This document shows, in pieces, positions 1 through 7,871 of a DNA stretch of 18,019 nucleotides (position 1 is its first letter; each line of letters begins with the position of its first letter). The notes beneath the pieces are model-generated. The model was not told the DNA's origin, ran no database searches, and worked only from the letters and a program-made list of their open reading frames with translations. Both the position numbers and the translations under genes were made by a program. The DNA is from an uncultured bacterium. Lineage in GTDB: Bacteria > Bacillota > Clostridia > Oscillospirales > Oscillospiraceae. Location: the NCBI GenBank assembly GCA_947364395.1, contig CANASS010000040.1, positions 1 through 18,019 of the forward strand, in the 5' to 3' direction.

Positions 1-16
1 AACCTCAAGGCACAGC

Positions 17-52
17 AAAAAACCCCTCAAACCGTTGCGGTTCAAGGGGTTT
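17..52 (-). terminator. Intrinsic terminator of tRNA-Val
   Basis: Read on the minus strand, two arms pair (AACCCC with GGGGTT, then AACCG with CGGTT across a 2-nt internal mismatch) around a CAA loop, and the stem is followed by a run of Ts. It lies just downstream of the tRNA 3' end, so it probably ends the tRNA transcript. Confidence 0.85.
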
Positions 53-56
53 CGGT

Positions 57-133
57 TGGTGGACGATACAGGACTCGAACCTGTGACCTCCCGCACGTCA
101 AGCGGATGCTCATACCAGCTGAGCTAATCGTCC
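57..133 (-). tRNA. tRNA-Val (anticodon GAC), CCA encoded
   Basis: The minus strand folds into a full cloverleaf of 77 nt. The acceptor arms are GGACGAT and ATCGTCC, the D stem is GCTC/GAGC, the anticodon stem is TCCGC/GCGGG with loop TTGACGT, the T arm is ACAGG-TTCGAGT-CCTGT, and the discriminator is A followed by an encoded CCA. Anticodon GAC reads valine codons GUC and GUU. It is followed by a terminator and appears to be a single tRNA gene in this window, although other tRNAs could lie upstream of it on the minus strand only if they were inside 134-195, where I see none. Confidence 0.97.
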
Positions 134-195
134 AGATATTGTCTGATTCCGCCTTGCGTGCGGAACAAGGTACATTATAGCGGCCAAGCTCCCGC

Positions 196-224
196 TTGTC
201 AAGAGTTTTTTTCCGTGATATACT
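196..224 (+). promoter_or_regulatory. Sigma-A type promoter of the SDR gene
   Basis: TTGTCA (196-201), a 17-nt spacer and TATACT (219-224) form a good housekeeping promoter 28 nt before the start codon of the dehydrogenase gene. Confidence 0.7.
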
Positions 225-251
225 TCATTAAAAAAGCAAAGGAGTTCCACT

Positions 252-983
252 ATGAAACACGCCCTGATTACCGGAGGCTCCCGGGGTATTGGAGCCGCTG
301 CCGCCCGCCTGTTCGCCCGCCGGGGGTGGGGCGTGGCGGTCGGGTTTCATCATGGAGAGAGGGAGGCCCGGGCGCTGGCGCAGGAGCTGAGCGTTCTGGG
401 TGTTCCCGCCCTGGCCGTGGGGGCCGACGTAGCCGATGCGGGGCAGGTGGGAAGAATGGTTGACAATGTGTTAGAAAATTTTTGTCAACTTGACATTTTG
501 GTGTGTTCCGCCGGGATATCTCACCTGGGCCTTATCAGTCAAATCGACGAAGATCAGTGGCGGCGTTTGTTTGCCGTCAATGTGGACGGCGTCCACCACT
601 GCTGCCGCGCCGTGCTCCCCCACATGCTGGAGCGCAAATCCGGGTCCATCGTCACCGTGTCCTCCATGTGGGGGCAGGTGGGGGCCTCCTGTGAGGCGGC
701 CTACTCCGCCACCAAGGGGGCGGTCATTGCCTATACCAAGGCCCTTGCCAAGGAGCTTGGTCCTTCCAATATCCGGGTAAACTGTGTGGCCCCCGGCGTC
801 ATTGACACAGAAATGAACGCCCGCCTTTCGGCGGAGGATCTGGCCGCCCTGGCAGAGGAGACCCCCCTGGGCCGCGTTGGAACGCCGGAGGAGGCCGCTG
901 CCGCCATTACTTTTCTGGCCTCCGACGAGGCGTCCTTTCTCACGGGCCAGGTGGTGGCCCCCAACGGCGGACTGGTGATTTGA
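252..983 (+). CDS. Short-chain dehydrogenase/reductase (FabG-like SDR)
   Basis: This is a 243-residue classical SDR, the usual length for FabG-like NAD(P)H oxidoreductases. Visible motifs are the cofactor-binding TGGSRGIG at residues 7-14, Asn110, Ser138 in the VSS motif, and the catalytic YSATK with Tyr151 and Lys155. PG at 181-182 and the C-terminal TGQVV/NGG block are also typical. The usual NAG motif reads SAG at 86-88, an uncommon but tolerated change. The ATG is preceded by AAAGGAG with good spacing. The gene has its own promoter and no obvious partner, so the substrate cannot be assigned; 3-oxoacyl-ACP reductase is only the default family name. Bases 459-500 are AT-rich compared with the rest of the gene and contain an inverted repeat. 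Confidence 0.93.
   Translation: MKHALITGGSRGIGAAAARLFARRGWGVAVGFHHGEREARALAQELSVLGVPALAVGADVADAGQVGRMVDNVLENFCQLDILVCSAGISHLGLISQIDEDQWRRLFAVNVDGVHHCCRAVLPHMLERKSGSIVTVSSMWGQVGASCEAAYSATKGAVIAYTKALAKELGPSNIRVNCVAPGVIDTEMNARLSAEDLAALAEETPLGRVGTPEEAAAAITFLASDEASFLTGQVVAPNGGLVI
459..489. repeat. Inverted repeat GTTGACAA/TTGTCAAC inside the SDR gene
   Basis: GTTGACAA (459-466) and its exact reverse complement TTGTCAAC (482-489) lie in an AT-rich patch of the SDR coding region. The same 8-bp pair recurs around the livK promoter at 1051-1087. This could be a regulator site or a chance effect of AT-rich codons. Confidence 0.45.
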
Positions 984-1035
984 ATACAAATATCCGTCAC
1001 AATATCATATAACGGCTTTTCTCGTACAACGGTCC

Positions 1036-1087
1036 TTGTCAGTTTTTACAGTTGACAACTCGGAATCTCAAGTATATAATTGTCAAC
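1036..1087. promoter_or_regulatory. Cluster of TTGTCA half-sites around the livK promoter
   Basis: TTGTCA (1036-1041), GTTGACAA (1051-1058) and TTGTCAAC (1080-1087) form overlapping inverted repeats that cover the -35 box and end at the -10 box. A protein bound here would block RNA polymerase, so I infer an operator; the regulator is not known. Confidence 0.4.
1052..1080 (+). promoter_or_regulatory. Perfect consensus sigma-A promoter of the liv operon
   Basis: TTGACA (1052-1057), exactly 17 nt, then TATAAT (1075-1080). The leader to the ATG at 1167 is about 80 nt and contains a GGGGGC/GCCCCC hairpin near 1093-1113 but no recognisable riboswitch. Confidence 0.88.
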
Positions 1088-1166
1088 AATCTGGGGGGCG
1101 CAATCGTGCCCCCTTCGATATTAAAGAGGACCGACGCGCATATCACATAGTCAGGAGGAAACCAGA

Positions 1167-2408
1167 ATGAAGAAGAAGAATCTTGCGGCCCTGCTTATGG
1201 CGGGCGCCATGTGCTTCAGCCTGCTGGCCGGCTGTTCCAACAACGGAGGCGAGGCCAGCACCGCTCCCTCCGATGCGGGCACTCAAGAGAGCGCCCCCGC
1301 CGGAAACGACAACCAGGGCGGCACCGACGTGGTCACCATCAAGGTGGGCGGCATCGGCCCCATCACCGGCGACAACGCCCAGTACGGCACCGCTACCCAG
1401 TGGGGCGCGGAGATCGCCGTGGAGGAGATCAACGCCCTGGGCGGCCCCGTCAGGCTCGAGTTCAAGTACGAGGACGACACCGGCGTGTCCGACACCGCCG
1501 TGTCCGCCTACAACGCCCTGAAAGACTGGGCCAAGGACGCGCCCCTGGTGATCTACGGCACCACCACCACCGCTCCCTGCGTGGCTGTGGCCGCCGAGAC
1601 CTTTGCGGACCGCTACTTCCAGCTCACCCCCTCCGCCTCCTCACCCGACGTAGTGGCGGGCAAGGACAACGTGTTCCAGATGTGCTTCACCGACCCCTAC
1701 CTGGGCACCGCCGGGGCTGAGTACCTGAACAGCAAGGGCCTGGGCACCAAGTACGGCGTCATCTACAACAACGGCGACGCATACTCCACCGGCATTGCCG
1801 ACGCCTTCATCGCCAGGGCCGGGGAGCTGGGCATGGAGCTGGTGGCCACCCAGACCTATCCCGACGATAAGACCACCGACTACACCGTGCAGCTCAACGC
1901 CTGCAAGGACGCCGGGGCCGACGTGGTGTTCCTGCCCATCTACTACACCCCCGCCTCCCTGATCCTGGCTCAGGCCAAGCAGATGAGCTACGCCCCCCTG
2001 TTCATCGGCGGCGACGGTATGGACGGCATGCTGGACATGGAGGGCTTCAACAAGTCCCTGGCCGAGGGCCTGCTGCTCATGACTCCTTTCAGCGCCGGAG
2101 CTGAGGACGAGCGCACCCAGTCCTTCGTGAAGAAGTACCAGGAAGCCCACGGCATCCTGCCCAACCAGTTTGCGGCGGACGGCTATGACTGCATGTACGC
2201 CATCTATGAGGCCTGCTGCCAGCTGGACGGCATCGCCGGTATGGACAGCGCCGCGCTGTGCGACGCCCTGTCCGCCAAGTTCGGCGGCGGCGAGTTCTCC
2301 GTGGACGGCCTCACCGGCAAGGGCATGACCTGGAAGGACACCGGCGAGATCGACAAGTCCCCGCTGATTTTCAAAGTGGAGAACGGCGCCTACGTGGACG
2401 CGCAGTAA
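1167..2408 (+). CDS. livK: Branched-chain amino acid type ABC transporter, substrate-binding lipoprotein
   Basis: The protein has 413 residues. It starts with a lipoprotein signal peptide (MKKKN, a hydrophobic stretch, then the lipobox LAGC with Cys23 as the lipidated residue), followed by a Ser/Ala/Asn-rich linker to about residue 55. The rest is a type 1 periplasmic binding fold of the Leu/Ile/Val family: IKVGGIGPITGDNAQYG near the start of the mature domain, ALVIYGTTTT-like pocket segment, and a C-terminal lobe with NQFAADGYD. In a Gram-positive cell it would be tethered to the outer membrane face and hand ligand to LivHM. It is first in a five-gene operon and has a strong AGGAGG site. Ligand identity (Leu/Ile/Val, another amino acid or an amide) cannot be read from sequence alone. 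Confidence 0.93.
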   Translation: MKKKNLAALLMAGAMCFSLLAGCSNNGGEASTAPSDAGTQESAPAGNDNQGGTDVVTIKVGGIGPITGDNAQYGTATQWGAEIAVEEINALGGPVRLEFKYEDDTGVSDTAVSAYNALKDWAKDAPLVIYGTTTTAPCVAVAAETFADRYFQLTPSASSPDVVAGKDNVFQMCFTDPYLGTAGAEYLNSKGLGTKYGVIYNNGDAYSTGIADAFIARAGELGMELVATQTYPDDKTTDYTVQLNACKDAGADVVFLPIYYTPASLILAQAKQMSYAPLFIGGDGMDGMLDMEGFNKSLAEGLLLMTPFSAGAEDERTQSFVKKYQEAHGILPNQFAADGYDCMYAIYEACCQLDGIAGMDSAALCDALSAKFGGGEFSVDGLTGKGMTWKDTGEIDKSPLIFKVENGAYVDAQ

Positions 2409-2421
2409 TCATTGACCCGGA

Positions 2422-2449
2422 GAGGGCCGCCGGTCCGGCGGCCCTCTTT
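2422..2449 (+). terminator. Attenuator-like hairpin between livK and livH
   Basis: GAGGGCCGCC (2422-2431) pairs perfectly with GGCGGCCCTC (2437-2446) and is followed by only three Ts. The weak T-run suggests partial termination or 3'-end protection, which would give more binding protein than permease, a common pattern in ABC operons. Confidence 0.65.
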
Positions 2450-2470
2450 CCGCTATAGAGAGGTGAGAGA

Positions 2471-3349
2471 ATGTCGTTTTTGAACAACGTGATCACCGGC
2501 GTCAGCCTGGGCAGCATCTACGCCATCATCGCCCTGGGCTACACCATGGTGTACGGCATTGCCAAGATGCTGAACTTTGCCCACGGCGACATCATCATGG
2601 TGGGCGCTTACATGTGCTTCTTCGCCGTAGGCAGCTTCAGCCTTCCCCCTGCGGCGGGGGTGCTGCTGGCGGTGGCGGTGTGCACGGTGCTGGGCATCGC
2701 CATCGAGCGGCTGGCCTACAAGCCCCTGCGGTCCGCGCCCTCCCTGGCGGTGCTCATCACCGCCATCGGCGTCAGCTACCTGCTCCAAAACAGCGCCCAG
2801 CTCCTGTGGGGCGCGGACACCAAGACCTTCCGCCCCCTGGTGGAGGGCAGCCTGGTGCTGGTCCCGGACCAGCTGTCCATCTCCTATGTGGCAGTTCTGT
2901 CCATCGTCTGCTGCGTGGTGGTGATGATCGCCCTGACCCTGTTCACCGGCCAGACCAAGATGGGCAAGGCCATGCGGGCCTGCTCCGAGGACAAGGCCGC
3001 CGCCCAGCTCATGGGCATCGACGTGAACGCCACCATCTCCATGACCTTCGCCATCGGCTCCGCCCTGGCCGCCGTGGCCGGGGTGCTGATGTGCTCCGCC
3101 TACCCGGTGCTGTCCCCCACCACCGGCTCCATGCCCGGCATCCGTGCCTTCACCGCCGCCGTGTTCGGCGGCATCGGCTCCGTCCCCGGGGCCCTGCTGG
3201 GCGGCGTTCTGCTGGGCGTCGTCGAGACCTTCGCCAAGGCGTACATCTCCACCGCCCTGTCCGACGCGGTGGTGTTCGCGGTGCTCATCATCGTGCTGCT
3301 GGTGAAGCCCGCCGGGCTCATGGGCAAGTATGTGCCCGAGAAAGTGTGA
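2471..3349 (+). CDS. livH: Branched-chain amino acid ABC transporter permease LivH
   Basis: This 292-residue protein is the usual LivH length and is almost wholly hydrophobic with about eight membrane spans. The N-terminal family signature is visible as GSIYAIIALGYTMVYGI followed by NFAHGD at residues 35-40. Near the C-terminus, a cytoplasmic loop (about 221-243) carrying FGGIGSVPGALLGG is the EAA-like contact site for the ATPases. It starts 62 nt after livK, behind the hairpin, with a GAGAGGTGAGAG ribosome site. It forms half of the membrane channel with LivM. Confidence 0.95.
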   Translation: MSFLNNVITGVSLGSIYAIIALGYTMVYGIAKMLNFAHGDIIMVGAYMCFFAVGSFSLPPAAGVLLAVAVCTVLGIAIERLAYKPLRSAPSLAVLITAIGVSYLLQNSAQLLWGADTKTFRPLVEGSLVLVPDQLSISYVAVLSIVCCVVVMIALTLFTGQTKMGKAMRACSEDKAAAQLMGIDVNATISMTFAIGSALAAVAGVLMCSAYPVLSPTTGSMPGIRAFTAAVFGGIGSVPGALLGGVLLGVVETFAKAYISTALSDAVVFAVLIIVLLVKPAGLMGKYVPEKV

Positions 3350-3356
3350 GGCGGAC

Positions 3357-4412
3357 ATGAAAAAGAAACTCAACAAGAACTCTCTCAACGGGTTCATCAA
3401 CTATGGCATCGTCATCGCCGCCTTCGCCGTCATCCAGGTTCTGCTGGGCATGGGCAGGCTGTCCAACTCCCTCCAAAGCCTGCTGGTGCCCGCCTGCTGC
3501 TACATCGTCATGGCGGTGTCCCTGAACCTGACCGTGGGCATTTTGGGCGAGCTGTCCCTGGGCCACGCCGGGTTCATGAGCCTGGGGGCCTTCTCCGGCA
3601 TCACCGCCTCCATCCTGCTGCAAAACGCCATCCCCATGGCCCCCGCCCGTCTGGCCGTGTCCATGGCGGCGGGCGCGGTGGCGGGGGCCATGGGCGGCGT
3701 GATCGTGGGCGTGCCGGTGCTCCGCCTCCAGGGGGACTATCTGGCCATCGTCACCCTGGCCTTCGGGCAGATCATCAAAAACATCATCATGGTGCTGTAT
3801 GTGGGGGTGGACGAGACCGGCTTCCACATCGCCGCCAGCAAGGACCGGTTCAATCTGGCGGAGGGCGGCGTGGCCATCATCAAGGGCCCCATGGGGGCGG
3901 TGGGCGTGACCAAGCTTGCCTCCTTCACCGCCGGGTTTGTGCTCATCCTCATCACGCTGGCGGTGGTGCAGAATCTGGTCAACAGCCGTTCCGGGCGGGC
4001 CATCATGGCCCTGCGGGACAACCGCATCGCCGCCGAGAGCGTGGGCATCAACACCACCAAGTACAAGCTCATGGCCTTTGTCACCTCCGCCGCCCTGGCG
4101 GGGGCCGCCGGGGCGCTGTGGGGGCTGAATTATTCCTCTACCGTGGCCTCCAAGTTTGACTTCAACACCTCTATCCTGGTGCTGGTGTTCGTGGTGCTGG
4201 GCGGTTTGGGCTCCATCCGGGGGTCCATCATCGCCGCCGCCCTGCTCTACGTTCTGCCGGAGATGCTCCGGGGCCTGGGCCTGGACGATTTCCGCATGCT
4301 CATCTACGCCATCGTGCTGATCCTGGTCATGCTGGCCACCAACAACGACAAGCTGAAGGCCCTGATGGGCCGGGTCATCCCCAAACGGAAGGGGGCCGTC
4401 AACAATGGCTGA
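3357..4412 (+). CDS. livM: Branched-chain amino acid ABC transporter permease LivM
   Basis: The protein has 351 residues from the ATG at 3357, which I prefer because an upstream in-frame start at 3330 would lie within livH and add an unlikely nine residues, and because MKKKLNKN is a typical basic N-terminus. GAGG sits just upstream. It has multiple membrane spans, the LivM signature NLTVGILGELSLGHAGF, the DYLAIVTLAFGQI segment and the EAA-type loop FVVLGGLGSIRGSI near residues 260-280. It begins 7 nt after livH ends and overlaps livG by 8 nt, which indicates translational coupling. Confidence 0.94.
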   Translation: MKKKLNKNSLNGFINYGIVIAAFAVIQVLLGMGRLSNSLQSLLVPACCYIVMAVSLNLTVGILGELSLGHAGFMSLGAFSGITASILLQNAIPMAPARLAVSMAAGAVAGAMGGVIVGVPVLRLQGDYLAIVTLAFGQIIKNIIMVLYVGVDETGFHIAASKDRFNLAEGGVAIIKGPMGAVGVTKLASFTAGFVLILITLAVVQNLVNSRSGRAIMALRDNRIAAESVGINTTKYKLMAFVTSAALAGAAGALWGLNYSSTVASKFDFNTSILVLVFVVLGGLGSIRGSIIAAALLYVLPEMLRGLGLDDFRMLIYAIVLILVMLATNNDKLKALMGRVIPKRKGAVNNG

Positions 4413-5253
4413 GAAGAAACAGTTCCAAAAGGGCAGAATGGTGCCCGTGCCCAGCGTGTCCATCATCCCGGAACGGGACCTGGGCACAACCCCCATTTTG
4501 GAGTGCAGCCATCTGGGTATTGATTTCGGCGGCCTCACCGCCGTCAACGAGTTCAACATCACCGTGGGCCGTACGGAGATCGCCGGGCTCATCGGCCCCA
4601 ACGGGGCGGGGAAGACCACCGTGTTCAACCTGCTCACCAAGGTGTACCAGCCCACCCGGGGCACCATCCTGCTGGACGGCCTGGACACCCACGGCAAGAC
4701 CCCCTCTCAGATCAGCCGCATGGGCATCGCCCGCACCTTCCAGAACATCCGGCTGTTCAACAACCTGTCCGTGGAGGACAACGTGAAAATCGGCCTCCAC
4801 AACCAGGAGAAATACTCCATGCTGTCCGGCGTCCTGCGCCTGCCCAAATACTGGCGGCAGGAGAAGGCCGCCCATGAGCGGGCCTTGGAGCTGCTGTCCA
4901 TCTTCGACATGCAGGACATGGCGGGCTATCAGGCGGGCAGCCTGCCCTACGGGGCCCAGCGGCGGCTGGAGATCGTCCGGGCTCTGGCCACCAACCCGTC
5001 CCTGCTTCTGCTGGACGAGCCCGCGGCGGGGATGAACCCCTCGGAGACCGCCGAGCTGATGGAGAACATCGTGAAGATCCGGGACATGTTCCAGATCGCC
5101 ATCATGCTCATCGAGCACGATATGAGCCTGGTCATGGGCATCTGTGAGGGCATCTGCGTGCTCAACTTCGGCCAGATCATCGCCAAGGGCACCGCGGAGG
5201 AGATCCAGTCCAACCCCACGGTCATCGAAGCCTATCTGGGCAAGCAGCAGTAA
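4405..5253 (+). CDS. livG: Branched-chain amino acid ABC transporter ATPase LivG
   Basis: This 282-residue ABC ATPase carries Walker A GPNGAGKT (64-71), the Q-loop in TFQNIRLF (Gln113), Walker B LLLLDEP (about 200-206) and the H-loop His238 in LLIEHDM. The signature motif, usually LSxGxxQ, reads LPYGAQ (about 180-185), a variant seen in this subfamily. The first 30 or so residues are an extra charged and proline-containing N-terminus before the usual start (PILECSHLGIDFGG). The start at 4405 overlaps the livM stop. It pairs with LivF to power import. Confidence 0.94.
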   Translation: MAEKKQFQKGRMVPVPSVSIIPERDLGTTPILECSHLGIDFGGLTAVNEFNITVGRTEIAGLIGPNGAGKTTVFNLLTKVYQPTRGTILLDGLDTHGKTPSQISRMGIARTFQNIRLFNNLSVEDNVKIGLHNQEKYSMLSGVLRLPKYWRQEKAAHERALELLSIFDMQDMAGYQAGSLPYGAQRRLEIVRALATNPSLLLLDEPAAGMNPSETAELMENIVKIRDMFQIAIMLIEHDMSLVMGICEGICVLNFGQIIAKGTAEEIQSNPTVIEAYLGKQQ

Positions 5254-5268
5254 GGGGGGCGGCGGAAA

Positions 5269-5970
5269 ATGCTGAACGTCAACGATATCAACGTATATTA
5301 CGGCGCCATCCACGCCATCAAGGGCGTGTCCTTCCAGGTGAACGACGGGGAGGTGGTCACCCTCATCGGGGCCAACGGCGCGGGCAAGTCCACCATTCTG
5401 AACACGGTGTGCGGCCTGCTCCACTCCCGCACCGGCTCCATCGAATTCCTGGGGCAGGGCCTGGGGGGCATCCCGGCCCACAAGCTGGTGGAACGGGGGC
5501 TGGCCCACGTGCCCGAGGGGCGGCGCATCTTCCAGCACATGTCGGTGGAGGAGAACCTGGAGATGGGGGCCTACACCCAGTCCCGGGCCAGTATCGAGCC
5601 CAATCTGGAGCGGGTCTACGAGCAGTTTCCCCGGCTGAAGGAGCGCCGGAAGCAGGTGGCGGGCACTCTGTCCGGCGGCGAGCAGCAGATGCTGGCCATG
5701 GGCCGGGGGCTCATGTCCAACCCCAAGCTGCTGATGCTGGACGAGCCCTCCATGGGGCTGGCCCCCATTCTGGTGGAGCAGATCTTTGACATCATCAAGC
5801 GGCTCCACCAGGGGGGCACCACCATCCTGCTGGTGGAGCAGAACGCCCGGATGGCCCTCAGCGTGGCCGACCGGGGCTATGTGCTGGAGACGGGCAAGAT
5901 CGTGGCCACCGGCACGGGGAATGAGCTGCTTCAGGACGAGGCGGTGAAAAAAGCCTATCTGGGCGGCTGA
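5269..5970 (+). CDS. livF: Branched-chain amino acid ABC transporter ATPase LivF
   Basis: The protein has 233 residues, the standard LivF length. It shows Walker A GANGAGKS (34-41), signature LSGGEQQ (134-140), Walker B LLMLDEP (154-160), and SMGLAPILV directly after it, which is typical for LivF. The usual switch His is replaced by Gln191 in LLVEQN, as is normal in this family. The C-terminus AVKKAYLGG also matches the family. It lies 15 nt behind livG and is the last gene of the operon, followed by a strong terminator. Confidence 0.95.
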   Translation: MLNVNDINVYYGAIHAIKGVSFQVNDGEVVTLIGANGAGKSTILNTVCGLLHSRTGSIEFLGQGLGGIPAHKLVERGLAHVPEGRRIFQHMSVEENLEMGAYTQSRASIEPNLERVYEQFPRLKERRKQVAGTLSGGEQQMLAMGRGLMSNPKLLMLDEPSMGLAPILVEQIFDIIKRLHQGGTTILLVEQNARMALSVADRGYVLETGKIVATGTGNELLQDEAVKKAYLGG

Positions 5971-5984
5971 CCCGCCCTGGGTTC

Positions 5985-6016
5985 AGAGGCGGTCTCCGGG
6001 GGAGGCCGCCTCTTTT
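5985..6016 (+). terminator. Intrinsic terminator of the liv operon
   Basis: A 13-bp stem (arms 5985-5997 and 6001-6013, one G-T pair) with a GGG loop is followed by TTTT. It sits between livF and the cbiG-like gene, so the latter may need its own promoter or depend on read-through. Confidence 0.85.
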
Positions 6017-6034
6017 GAGAAGGAGGGAGCTTCT

Positions 6035-7057
6035 GTGAAGCTGGCAATTTTCGCCTACAGCCGCCGGGGCTGCGGCACCGCCCTGCGGGTGCGGGATGGG
6101 CTGTGCCGCCCGGGGGACCAGTGCCGCTGCTTCGCCCCGGCCAAGTACGCCGGGGAAGGCTTTGAGGCCGTCCAGTCCCCCTGCGCCCAGTTCACCGGGC
6201 CGCTGTTCGCCTGGGCGGACGCCCTGGTGTTCGTGGGAGCGGCGGGCATCGCCGTGCGGTCCGTCGCGCCTTACGTGCGGGACAAGCGCACCGATCCGGC
6301 GGTGCTCAGCGTGGACGAGCTGGGGAAATTCGTCATCCCCCTGCTGTCCGGCCACATCGGCGGGGCCAACGCCCTGGCGGAGGAGCTGGCCCGGGCTCTG
6401 AACGCCGTCCCGGTGGTCACCACCGCCACCGATGTCAACGGGAAGTTTTCCGTGGACGCATGGGCGGCCCGGCAGGGGCTGTACATCTCGGACATGGGGG
6501 CGGCAAAGGCGGTGTCCGCCGCCATTCTGGAGGGGCCGGTGCCCCTGTGCTGTGACTTTCCCATAGAGGGGGAGCTGCCCCAGGGCACGGCGGCGGGGGA
6601 CAGCGGCCAGGTGGGCATCTGCATTTCCTGGGAAAAGAAGGAGCCCTTTGCCAGGACCCTCCTGCTGGCGCCCCCGGTGCTTCACCTGGGGCTGGGGTGC
6701 CGCCGCGGGACCCCGGTGGAGGCCGTTCAGGCGGCGGTGGACGGGGTGCTGGAGGCCCGGAACATCCACCCCAGGGCCGTCAAATGCGCCGCCTCCATCG
6801 ACTTGAAGCGGGACGAGGCGGGGGTGCTGGAGTTCTGCGCCCGGCGGGGCTGGCCGGTCTCCTTTTACAGCGCCGGGGAGCTGGCGGCGCTGGAGGGCGC
6901 GTTCACTCCGTCGGAACGGGTGCTCCGGGTCACCGGGGTGGACAACGTGTGCGAACGGGCCGCCATGATGGGGGCCCGGCGGCTGGTGGTCCCCAAAACC
7001 GCCTGCGGCGGAGTCACCGTGGCCCTGGCGGAGGAGGACTGGACCGCGAAATTCTAG
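6035..7057 (+). CDS. cbiG: CbiG-like cobalt-precorrin-5A hydrolase (orphan)
   Basis: The protein has 340 residues from a GTG start with AAGGAGGG eight bases upstream. The CbiG N-terminal domain is clear: FVGAAGIAVRSVAPYVRDK and then LLSGHIGGANALAEELA, a hallmark of the family, followed by PVVTTATDVNGKFSVD. The C-terminal CbiG domain begins near residue 213 with LHLGLGCRRGTP and ends with KTACGGVTVAL. Known CbiG opens the ring of cobalt-precorrin-5A, releasing acetaldehyde, in anaerobic cobalamin synthesis. No other cobalamin gene is in the window, so the pathway genes must be elsewhere. No clear promoter is visible in the 18 nt after the terminator. Confidence 0.88.
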   Translation: MKLAIFAYSRRGCGTALRVRDGLCRPGDQCRCFAPAKYAGEGFEAVQSPCAQFTGPLFAWADALVFVGAAGIAVRSVAPYVRDKRTDPAVLSVDELGKFVIPLLSGHIGGANALAEELARALNAVPVVTTATDVNGKFSVDAWAARQGLYISDMGAAKAVSAAILEGPVPLCCDFPIEGELPQGTAAGDSGQVGICISWEKKEPFARTLLLAPPVLHLGLGCRRGTPVEAVQAAVDGVLEARNIHPRAVKCAASIDLKRDEAGVLEFCARRGWPVSFYSAGELAALEGAFTPSERVLRVTGVDNVCERAAMMGARRLVVPKTACGGVTVALAEEDWTAKF

Positions 7058-7082
7058 GGCGGGCCGTTAGGGCAAATGCCCC

Positions 7083-7111
7083 TTGACACTGGGAAAGCAA
7101 TGTGATATTTT
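7083..7111 (+). promoter_or_regulatory. Promoter of the tetR gene
   Basis: TTGACA (7083-7088), 17 nt, then TATTTT (7106-7111). Downstream, bases 7121-7133 match 9 of 13 positions of the palindromic operator found before the MFS gene, which suggests autoregulation. Confidence 0.6.
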
Positions 7112-7153
7112 AAAATACAGACCGTTGGTTTGTTTTGGGAAGGGGGCGTTCCT

Positions 7154-7828
7154 GTGGGCCGGAACAAATACCCGGAAGTGACCGTGCAGAGAATTTTAGA
7201 TACGGCGGAGCGGCTGTTCATTGAAAAGGGTTACGAGCGGGCCTCTCTCCAGGATATCATCGACGCCACAGGGCTGTCCAAGGGGGCCATTTACCACCAT
7301 TTTGCCTCTAAGGAGGACATTTTTTACTCGGTGTGCGACCGCATCGGCCAGCGCAATGCCGAGGTGCTGTCCCAGCTCCGGGACGCCCCTGGGATGAACG
7401 GCCTGGAAAAGCTGCGGGCTATGTTCAAAGTGTCCCTCCAGCCGGAGCGTCAGGCAAAAATGTTTTGTATGATGCCCTATCTCATGGACAACTCCAAATT
7501 TCTGGCCACGGAAATGCGGAGCATTTTCACGGAGGTGGTGCCGGAATTTGTGGAACCCCTGATCCGCCAGGGAATAGCGGACGGTTCCATCCGCGCCGGC
7601 CAGCCCCGGGCGCTGGCTGAGGCCATGATCCTGCTGTCCGATGGATGGATCAACCCCATCGTCCAACCCACCACCCCAGAGGAAATTAGGGACCGGTGCG
7701 CCGTGTATAACCAGCTCTTCTGCTCTTTCGGTATCGACGGGCTCATTGACCAGGAGATCGTGGATACCTTGATGGGGTATGCGAAAATGGCCCAGCATCT
7801 GCCTTTGGGCGGGGGAGAGAGCGGCTGA
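7154..7828 (+). CDS. TetR/AcrR family transcriptional regulator
   Basis: The protein has 224 residues from the GTG at 7154. This start is preferred over a TTG at 7130 because GAAGGGGG lies 7 nt upstream of it, while the TTG overlaps the putative operator and has no ribosome site. The N-terminal TetR helix-turn-helix is clear: ILDTAERLFIEKGYERASL, then IIDATGLSKGAIYHHF (35-50) and SKEDIF. The remaining 160 residues form the variable ligand-binding domain. The next gene is a drug-type MFS pump with a palindromic operator in front of it, so I infer a repressor that is released by a pump substrate. Confidence 0.93.
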   Translation: MGRNKYPEVTVQRILDTAERLFIEKGYERASLQDIIDATGLSKGAIYHHFASKEDIFYSVCDRIGQRNAEVLSQLRDAPGMNGLEKLRAMFKVSLQPERQAKMFCMMPYLMDNSKFLATEMRSIFTEVVPEFVEPLIRQGIADGSIRAGQPRALAEAMILLSDGWINPIVQPTTPEEIRDRCAVYNQLFCSFGIDGLIDQEIVDTLMGYAKMAQHLPLGGGESG

Positions 7829-7861
7829 AAAGAAACTGCCCTGTGAGGGCGGATTCTTTTT
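7829..7861 (+). terminator. Terminator after tetR
   Basis: CTGCCCT (7836-7842) pairs with AGGGCGG (7846-7852), and AAAGAA pairs with TTCTTT below one mismatch; the stem runs into a T-run ending at 7861. It separates tetR transcription from the MFS gene. Confidence 0.7.
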
Positions 7862-7871
7862 GAAAACATAA

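Noticed and set aside
490..520. Internal promoter in the SDR gene (TTGACA at 490)
   Set aside because: No acceptable -10 box lies at 16-18 nt; the nearest AT-rich hexamer is GATATC at 515.
252..983. The SDR as a YmfI-like EF-P modification enzyme
   Set aside because: YmfI is an SDR that acts on EF-P in Bacillus, but this gene is 8 kb from efp with several unrelated units between, and generic SDR motifs cannot show substrate.
1081..1166. Riboswitch or T-box in the liv leader
   Set aside because: The leader is only about 80 nt with one simple hairpin; no T-box sequence or amino acid-type riboswitch core is visible.
2453..5808. Long minus-strand frames opposite livH, livM, livG and livF (up to 469 codons)
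   Set aside because: They are byproducts of GC-rich codon use on the other strand: His/Gly/Gln-rich, without motifs or ribosome sites, while the plus-strand genes have complete family motifs.
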